From Micrococcales bacterium (GTDB lineage Bacteria; Actinomycetota; Actinomycetes; Actinomycetales; Cellulomonadaceae): a DNA stretch of 48,426 nt. The stretch's first letter is position 1; every line of letters starts with the position of its first letter. Below, one piece after another: positions 43,780 through 48,426 of the stretch. Location of the stretch: contig WRMB01000028.1 in NCBI GenBank assembly GCA_009777345.1, positions 1 to 48,426 on the forward strand. Direction: 5' to 3'. The position numbers and the translations under genes are program-made. A model generated the notes under the pieces. That model worked only from the letters and a program-made list of their open reading frames with translations. It had not been told where the DNA came from and did no database searches.

Positions 43780-45396
43780 ATGAACCGCCTGACTATACGG
43801 ACGCGGATGGTCACGCTGGCCGTCCTGATGGCCGTGATGTTCGCAGCCGTCGTGGCTGTGCCCATCATCGGGTCGCCCACACGGCACCGGGCGAACCTGC
43901 GCAGCTCCGCGCTGACCGACCAGATCCAGGTCGTCCAGGAGCTGGCCTACCTGGACGCGGACATCGCCGGGTGGATGGGCTACATCGTCGCCGACGCCTT
44001 CGTCCTCGGACCAGCCGCGGCCACCTATCCGGAGGTGGACAATATCGCTGGTATCCAAGCGTCTCGCGACGAGGTGACCGCAGCGCTGCAGACGCTCGAC
44101 GACAGCAGCCTGACCGGCGACGACGCCGCGCTGCTGGCCACCCTGCACCGGCAGTGGAACGTCTACTTCGAGCTGTACGACGCTATGGTCGCCGATCTGG
44201 CCACCGGCGACCCCGGCTCTCCCCTGCGGGCCAACGACACGGTCAACGGACCGCTGGACACCGCCTGGGCCGATCTGCTGGACACCACCAGCGCCCTGAC
44301 CGAGTCGCTGCAGGACCAGCGGAGCACCGCCGAGGCCGACGCGGAGCGGGCCGCGACCATGACCAGCTGGCTGGCGATCGGGCTGGGCCTGGCGGGCTGT
44401 CTGGTGACCATCGTCGTAGTCGCTATGACCAGCCGGTCGATCCGGCGCCCGCTGGTCAGCGCGGTCCGGTCGCTGACAGCCATGGCCGACGGTGACCTGA
44501 CCGTCGACGTGCCGGTCTCGGGCCGTGACGAGATAACGGCGCTCTCCCAGGCCGTGAACCAGGCCCGCACCGGGCTGGCGACGGTGATCGTCGACGCCCG
44601 CCGGACCGCCGTCGTCGTGGCCGATGCCGCCCAGACCTTGGAGACCGACCGGCAGATGCTGTCCGAGATCTCCGAGCAGACCGGCGCCCGGACCATCGTC
44701 GCCGTCCATGCCGCCCAGCGGGTCACCACCGAGACCCGGCAGGTCGCCGCGGCGGCCGACCAGATGGGCACGTCGATCGCGCAGATCACCGCCTCGGCCC
44801 AGCAGGCCGCGAACCAGACCGCCCAGGCGGTGAGCGCCGCCGAGCAGGCCAGGAGCGAGATCGACCAGCTCGGGGTAGCGTCCGAGCAGATCGGCGCCGT
44901 GGTCGACACCATCAACGCGATCGCCGCCCAGACCCGGCTGCTGGCGCTCAACGCCGCTATCGAGGCCGCCCGGGCCGGGGAAGCCGGACGCGGGTTCGCC
45001 GTCGTGGCCGGCGAGGTGAAGAACCTGGCCGACGCCACGGCCGAGGCCACCGTGGACATCACCTCCCGGGTCGCGGCGACCCAGGAGGCGGCGACGTCCA
45101 CCGCGACCTCTATCACGCAGATCGCCTCCGCCGTGGAACACGTCAACGAGCACCAGGCAACTATCGCCGAGGCCGTCGCGCAGCAGAACGTCGCCACCGA
45201 CCAGGTCGCCCTCTCGGCCAGCCAGTCCGCCGCCAGGGCCGACGAGATCGCCGTGCACCTGGCGGCGATCGCCGAGGTCGCGCAGGGCACCACCGACACC
45301 ACCAAGGACCTGGCCTCCGCGTCGACGGCCCTGACCGAGGCGTCGACCCAGATGACCACGAACATGTCCGGGTTCGTCCTGACCGACCACACCTGA
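43780..45396 (+). CDS. Methyl-accepting chemotaxis protein
   Basis: A 538-residue protein with a membrane helix ([20 protein letters not shown]), an extracellular helical sensor of about 155 residues, a second helix ([19 protein letters not shown]), HAMP ([20 protein letters not shown]) and the coiled-coil signalling domain. The tip reads [18 protein letters not shown] then [16 protein letters not shown], close to the invariant sequence but with Arg for Asn in QTN and Gly for Asp in ADEV. No CheB/CheR docking pentapeptide is visible at the C-terminus. The ATG at 43780 has AAGGAG at 5 nt. It ends 8 bp from mnmA (convergent). Confidence 0.95.
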   Translation: MNRLTIRTRMVTLAVLMAVMFAAVVAVPIIGSPTRHRANLRSSALTDQIQVVQELAYLDADIAGWMGYIVADAFVLGPAAATYPEVDNIAGIQASRDEVTAALQTLDDSSLTGDDAALLATLHRQWNVYFELYDAMVADLATGDPGSPLRANDTVNGPLDTAWADLLDTTSALTESLQDQRSTAEADAERAATMTSWLAIGLGLAGCLVTIVVVAMTSRSIRRPLVSAVRSLTAMADGDLTVDVPVSGRDEITALSQAVNQARTGLATVIVDARRTAVVVADAAQTLETDRQMLSEISEQTGARTIVAVHAAQRVTTETRQVAAAADQMGTSIAQITASAQQAANQTAQAVSAAEQARSEIDQLGVASEQIGAVVDTINAIAAQTRLLALNAAIEAARAGEAGRGFAVVAGEVKNLADATAEATVDITSRVAATQEAATSTATSITQIASAVEHVNEHQATIAEAVAQQNVATDQVALSASQSAARADEIAVHLAAIAEVAQGTTDTTKDLASASTALTEASTQMTTNMSGFVLTDHT

Positions 45397-45404
45397 TCCG
45401 GGCT

Positions 45405-46544
45405 TCAGCGGCCGTTCCGGGTCTCGGCGATCGTCGCCTGGACGACGACGCGGTTACCGTCGTAGCAGACCGCGGACTGGCCGGGGGCCACCCCGCGCTC
45501 CGGGACAGTCAGGCTCACCTCGACGCCGCCAGCGGTCCCACAGCGGACGACGGTCCCGGGCACCGGCGTGGCGTGGGCCCGCACCTGGACGCCGCACGGC
45601 ACGGGCTCGGCGGCGGGCGGGTCGAACCAGACCGCGTCGGTGCCGACGAACCCGGTGACGTCCAGCGCCTCGACCGGGCCGACGACCACCCGTCGCGCCG
45701 CCGGTTCGACGGCCAGCACGTAGCGGGGACGACCGTCGGGGGCGGGACGGCCCAGCGCCAGGCCCCGCCGCTGGCCGATGGTGAAACCGTACGTCCCGTC
45801 GTGCTGGCCGACGACGGTCCCGTCGGTCGCGACGATCTCGCCGGGCGCCGACCCCAGCCGCCGCCGCAGAAACCCGCGCAGGTCGCCGTCGGCGACGAAG
45901 CACAGGTCGACCGAGTCCCGCTTGGCCGCTACCGGCAGCCCCAGGGCGGCGGCCTGGGCACGCACCTCGTCCTTGCTGGTCACCGTGCCCAGGGGGAACA
46001 GCATGCGGGACAGCCGGTCACGACCGCCGACCGCCACCACGTACGACTGGTCCTTCGCCTGGTACACCGCCCGGCGCAGCGTCCCGGAGCGGTCGACCCG
46101 GGCATAGTGCCCGGTGCACACCGCGTCGTACCCGGCAGCGCGCGCCCGGTCGACCAGAGCGGCCAGCTTGACGTTCTCGTTGCAGCGCACGCAGGGGTTC
46201 GGGGTGCGCCCGGCGGCGTACTCGGCCAGGCAGTCCGCGACCACCGCCTGCGCGAACTCCGCCGAGAAGTCCCACACCTCGAACGGGAGGCCGAGCACGT
46301 CGGCCGACCGGCGGGCGTCCAGCGCGTCCGCGGTCGTGCAGCAACCCCCACCCGCAGGCTCGTCAGGTGTCCCAGGTGGGTTCCACGCCGATCCACCGCT
46401 TCCAACCGGTGGATCGGCGTGCAACCCACGGGCTGGGCTGGTCAACGCCATGTGAACCCCGACGACCTCGTGCCCGGCCTGCACCGCGAGCGCCGCCGCG
46501 ACGGCCGAGTCCACCCCGCCCGACAGGGCCGCCAGCACCCGCAT
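45405..46544 (-). CDS. mnmA: tRNA-specific 2-thiouridylase MnmA (TrmU) with palindromic-element insertion
   Basis: A 379-residue enzyme that thiolates U34 of tRNA for Lys, Glu and Gln. It has the PP-loop ALSGGVDSAVAA, the first catalytic Cys in TPNPCVRCNENVK, the second in SVDLCFVADGD, and TYGFTIGQRRGLALGRP. Between ALT and GCCT the loop is 31 residues instead of the usual dozen. Eighteen of the extra residues (GLHADPPVGSGGSAWNPP) are encoded by a 54-bp palindrome, and removing them restores a normal length. ATG 46544 has GGGGAAGG upstream. A TAGACT -10 candidate lies at 46611-46616 (minus). Confidence 0.95.
   Translation of the reverse strand: MRVLAALSGGVDSAVAAALAVQAGHEVVGVHMALTSPARGLHADPPVGSGGSAWNPPGTPDEPAGGGCCTTADALDARRSADVLGLPFEVWDFSAEFAQAVVADCLAEYAAGRTPNPCVRCNENVKLAALVDRARAAGYDAVCTGHYARVDRSGTLRRAVYQAKDQSYVVAVGGRDRLSRMLFPLGTVTSKDEVRAQAAALGLPVAAKRDSVDLCFVADGDLRGFLRRRLGSAPGEIVATDGTVVGQHDGTYGFTIGQRRGLALGRPAPDGRPRYVLAVEPAARRVVVGPVEALDVTGFVGTDAVWFDPPAAEPVPCGVQVRAHATPVPGTVVRCGTAGGVEVSLTVPERGVAPGQSAVCYDGNRVVVQATIAETRNGR
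46376..46429. repeat. 54-bp palindromic element, copy A, inside mnmA
   Basis: The element starts GTGGGTTCCACGCCG and ends in the near-complement. Inner arms 46384-46398 and 46407-46421 are perfect 15-bp complements, and the outer GTGGGTT/AACCCAC also pairs. Its length is 18 codons, so the mnmA frame is kept. It differs from copy B at 7 positions, two of which (A16/T39 against T16/A39) are compensatory. Confidence 0.85.
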
Positions 46545-46626
46545 CAGCCCACCTTCCCCGTCAGTCGCACTGTCTCTCCTTCCACGACCAGCCCAGCACA
46601 CGCCGCCATCAGTCTACGAACCGCGA

Positions 46627-46644
46627 GTCGGATCATGATCCGAC
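46627..46644. promoter_or_regulatory. 18-bp palindrome, site 1
   Basis: GTCGGATCATGATCCGAC is a perfect palindrome. It lies where the -35 of the putative mnmA promoter (TAGACT at 46611-46616, minus) would be, and differs from site 5 at only two bases. Confidence 0.65.
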
Positions 46645-46662
46645 GTTGCGGCTGACGATCTC

Positions 46663-46680
46663 GTCGGACTGCAGTCCGAC
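46663..46680. promoter_or_regulatory. 18-bp palindrome, site 2
   Basis: GTCGGACTGCAGTCCGAC is a perfect palindrome that starts 36 bp after site 1. Same outer half-sites, different centre. Confidence 0.65.
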
Positions 46681-46746
46681 GGCACCCTCTGGTCCGCCCA
46701 ACCAGCCATACTCCCCATGAGCGCTGGCTGGCTTCGATCCCAGTCA

Positions 46747-46800
46747 GTGGGTTCCACGCCGTTCCACCGTTTCGAAACGGTGGAACGGCGTCGAACCCAC
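46747..46800. repeat. 54-bp palindromic element, copy B, intergenic
   Basis: Same length and ends as copy A (GTGGGTTCCACGCCG). The whole 54 bp can fold around a TTTCGAAA centre. It lies in the 480-bp gap between mnmA and the ATPase gene, between operator sites 2 and 3. Read as protein it gives VGSTPFHRFETVERR, which is not a gene. Confidence 0.85.
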
Positions 46801-46909
46801 GAACTGAAGTCGAGTTATCGGCTCGTTCTGGCGGGAGGTCTCGGGTCTCCTCCTCTGGTCGGCCTGGGCAAGAGGGCATGCGGGACGACGATCTCGGACG
46901 CCCACGATC

Positions 46910-46927
46910 GTCGGACCGTGATCCGAC
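46910..46927. promoter_or_regulatory. 18-bp palindrome, site 3
   Basis: GTCGGACCGTGATCCGAC: half-sites GTCGGA and TCCGAC with an imperfect centre. First of three evenly spaced sites before the ATPase gene. Confidence 0.65.
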
Positions 46928-46949
46928 GGTGCTGCCACGCAACAACTTC

Positions 46950-46967
46950 GTCGGGTTACGATCCGAC
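46950..46967. promoter_or_regulatory. 18-bp palindrome, site 4
   Basis: GTCGGGTTACGATCCGAC starts exactly 40 bp after site 3. One half-site base differs (GTCGGG). Confidence 0.6.
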
Positions 46968-46971
46968 AGAA

Positions 46972-47002
46972 TTGCGAAACCGTGGTAGCGTCGGATCATA
47001 AT
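46972..47002 (+). promoter_or_regulatory. Probable promoter of the DUF4143 ATPase gene
   Basis: TTGCGA at 46972-46977 is followed by GATCAT (17-bp spacer) or CATAAT (46997-47002, 19-bp spacer) inside palindrome site 5. A protein bound at site 5 would block this promoter. Confidence 0.45.
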
Positions 47003-47007
47003 CCGAT
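46990..47007. promoter_or_regulatory. 18-bp palindrome, site 5
   Basis: GTCGGATCATAATCCGAT starts exactly 40 bp after site 4 and covers the likely -10 of the ATPase gene. It ends one base before the GGAGG ribosome site. Confidence 0.65.
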
Positions 47008-47024
47008 GGAGGCAGAGCAGTGAG

Positions 47025-48257
47025 GTGGAGGCAGTGGAGGCGATCGCACGACCAGACCAGCTGGAGCCGATCCTGCCGTTCGTCGGCGCCCCCATGGTGA
47101 AGGTGCTCACAGGGATCCGGCGAGGAGGCAAGTCCACCCTGCTCCAGATGCTCGCTGACAAGCTGACGGCCACCCGTCCACCAGGACGGGTCGTCCTGCT
47201 GAACTTCGAGAAGCTGTCGCTCAGCCCTCTGCTCGACGCCATCGAGCTGAAACGGCACCTCGACGCCACCATGACCGAGGACGGCACCTACTGCATCCTG
47301 CTGGACGAGGTCCAGGACGTGACCGGTTGGGAACGGGTGGTCAACTCCCTGCTCGCCGAGGGCCGGGCCGACCTCTACGTCACCGGGTCGAACTCCCGGC
47401 TGCTGTCGTCGGAGCTGTCGACGCACATCGCCGGACGCTACGTCGAGTTCGAGGTCCAGACCTTGTCCTTCGCCGAGCACCTGAGGTTCGTCGAGGCGAC
47501 CACCGGTGCAGAACCGGACATCGAGACCGAGTTCCGGCGGTACCTCGTACGCGGCGGGTTCCCCGGGACGTATGCCGTGGCCCTGACCGACGAGCAGGTC
47601 TACCGGGCGGTGTCGGACATCTACGCCTCGGCCCTGGTCCGCGACGTGCTCACCCGCAAGGTCATCCGCAACCCCGACATGCTACGACGGGTCGCCCTGT
47701 TCGCCCTGGACAACATCGGCAGCCCGTTCTCGGCCGCCTCGATCGCCAGATATCTGAAGTCCCAGCGTCGTCAGCTCGACCCGGACACCGCGCTCAACTA
47801 CCTGGGCGCGCTCACCGAGGCGTACGTGCTCAACAAGTCAGCCCGGTACGACCTGCAGGGAAAACGACTGCTCACGGTCAACGAGAAGTACTACGCCGGA
47901 GACCACGGCCTGGTGTCCGCGATGCTCGGCCCCAGCGACCGCCACCTACCCGGCATCCTGGAGAACATCGTCTGGGCCGAGCTGCGACGCCGCGGCCACA
48001 CCGTCCACGTCGGCAAGGTCGGACAGGCCGAGATCGACTTCGTCGCCGAACGCCATGGCCAGCGCACCTACCTCCAGGTCACCACTACATTCCTCGACAA
48101 CCCTGACACCCGGCAGCGTGTGCTCGCCCCGTTGTGCGCCGTCGAAGACGCCTTCCCCCGCTACGTGCTGTCCCTCGAACCCCTCGCCCTCCAGCTCGAA
48201 GGTGGCATCAACCACCTGCGTATCCCCGACTTCCTGCTGGGCGACGACCTGCGGTAA
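47025..48257 (+). CDS. AAA ATPase of the DUF4143 family
   Basis: A 410-residue protein with Walker A GIRRGGKSTLL, Walker B YCILLDEVQDV, sensor YVTGSNSRLLSSEL and AGRYVEFEVQTLSFAEHLRF (the usual RxxxxxLxPLSFxE region). Then comes RYLVRGGFPGTY and a C-terminal DUF4143 nuclease-like domain with HVGKVGQAEIDFVAERHGQR and TYLQVT (a D-x-V/QV core). These ATPases are common and mostly uncharacterised, sometimes in defence or toxin-like roles. Start GTG 47025 has GGAGG at a long 12-nt spacing; GTG 47034 is possible. It stands alone behind three evenly spaced palindromes. Confidence 0.88.
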   Translation: MEAVEAIARPDQLEPILPFVGAPMVKVLTGIRRGGKSTLLQMLADKLTATRPPGRVVLLNFEKLSLSPLLDAIELKRHLDATMTEDGTYCILLDEVQDVTGWERVVNSLLAEGRADLYVTGSNSRLLSSELSTHIAGRYVEFEVQTLSFAEHLRFVEATTGAEPDIETEFRRYLVRGGFPGTYAVALTDEQVYRAVSDIYASALVRDVLTRKVIRNPDMLRRVALFALDNIGSPFSAASIARYLKSQRRQLDPDTALNYLGALTEAYVLNKSARYDLQGKRLLTVNEKYYAGDHGLVSAMLGPSDRHLPGILENIVWAELRRRGHTVHVGKVGQAEIDFVAERHGQRTYLQVTTTFLDNPDTRQRVLAPLCAVEDAFPRYVLSLEPLALQLEGGINHLRIPDFLLGDDLR

Positions 48258-48315
48258 CCCACATCACCTGCACGCAGCCTCTGCTCCCGAGGCTAGGTAG
48301 GTCCCCGGTTCGCTG

Positions 48316-48383
48316 CGAGGGACGAATCTCCGGACGAGGGACGAAGCAGCTGCTTCGTCCCTCGTCCGGAGATTCGTCCCTCG
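48316..48383. repeat. Perfect 68-bp palindrome near the right edge
   Basis: Bases 48316-48349 are the exact reverse complement of 48350-48383, with no loop (centre GCAGCTGC). The word CGAGGGACGAA occurs twice per arm, so the structure is nested. It lies about 60 bp after the ATPase stop and could be a terminator stem, or a fold-back artefact at a contig end. Confidence 0.85.
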
Positions 48384-48426
48384 GCGGGGGGGGGGTGAGG
48401 GGGGGGCCGGGCCGGGGTTAGGACCC
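48384..48426. other. G-run-rich low-complexity end
   Basis: Runs of 8-12 G interrupted by TGA and GGCC continue to the end of the window. They are unlike the rest of the sequence. A sequencing or assembly edge effect is the simplest explanation. Confidence 0.6.

Larger units (their letters stand above)
46545..47024. other. 480-bp non-coding region between mnmA and the ATPase gene
   Basis: The region holds five 18-bp palindromes, palindromic element copy B and two candidate promoters (mnmA on the minus strand, ATPase on the plus strand). No coding frame here has both a ribosome site and protein-like composition. Confidence 0.7.

Noticed and set aside
46717..47001. Small plus-strand open frame reading VGSTPFHRFETVERR
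   Set aside because: Its sequence is the translation of palindromic element copy B and operator sites; no ribosome site.

Overview
The window is a high-GC, gene-dense actinobacterial chromosome segment. It has many GTG starts, four-base ATGA/GTGA gene overlaps, an Actinobacteria-type type VII secretion system (T7SS) and a Bifidobacterium-like PFNA signalling cluster. A methyl-accepting chemotaxis protein points to a motile relative. A micrococcalean, perhaps Cellulomonas-like, host is my guess; nothing here proves it. No rRNA, tRNA, CRISPR array or insertion sequence was recognised.

Layout. (1) 71-1521: a frameshifted DUF1016/YhcG nuclease gene, then a chimeric fragment made of pieces of that gene and of eccC. 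(2) 1522-14818: a T7SS locus with two divergent arms. The minus arm runs WXG100 pair, EccD-like, zinc-ribbon/RDD/FHA protein, EccC, mycosin 1. The plus arm runs EccD, EccB, mycosin 2. Both mycosins appear to have lost catalytic residues. (3) 14904-19380 (minus): an overlapping run of TadE-like, TadG-like, TadE-like, lipoprotein, secreted protein, ABC ATPase and ABC permease. (4) 19688-21677 (plus): a membrane protein with a toxin-like tail, probably frameshifted, followed by two paralogous small proteins that look like tandem immunity genes. (5) 21799-24033 (minus): a 744-residue protein made of about ten helicase-associated-domain-like repeats without any helicase.

(6) 24140-39668 (minus): a roughly 15.5-kb operon joined mostly by ATGA/GTGA overlaps. 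In transcription order it encodes a membrane Ser/Thr kinase, a 1981-residue Ig/FN3 surface protein, a MoxR AAA+ ATPase, a DUF58 protein, a transglutaminase-like protein that lacks its Cys and His, a DUF5684-FHA protein, a PP2C phosphatase and a tail-anchored protein with seven Thr-Val repeats. This is the PFNA order (kinase, FN3, AAA-ATPase, DUF58, transglutaminase) extended by an FHA/phosphatase arm. Kinase, phosphatase and two FHA proteins, one of them inside the T7SS arm, suggest phosphothreonine signalling linking the surface protein complex and secretion (inference).

(7) 39928-48257: ordinary genes (F420/nitroreductase-like protein, small hypothetical, ligA, chemotaxis receptor, mnmA, DUF4143 AAA ATPase). 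They are accompanied by unusual non-coding structure: an 18-bp-arm hairpin between convergent genes, a 54-bp palindromic element present once inside mnmA in frame and once outside it, five copies of an 18-bp palindrome with consensus GTCGGA-N6-TCCGAC between mnmA and the ATPase gene, and a perfect 68-bp palindrome followed by G-runs at the right edge.

The strongest candidates for something undescribed are the T7SS with two apparently dead mycosins, the short Asp-x-Thr motif shared by the phosphatase/FHA/tail-anchored trio, the palindromic element inserted in mnmA, and the five-operator array.
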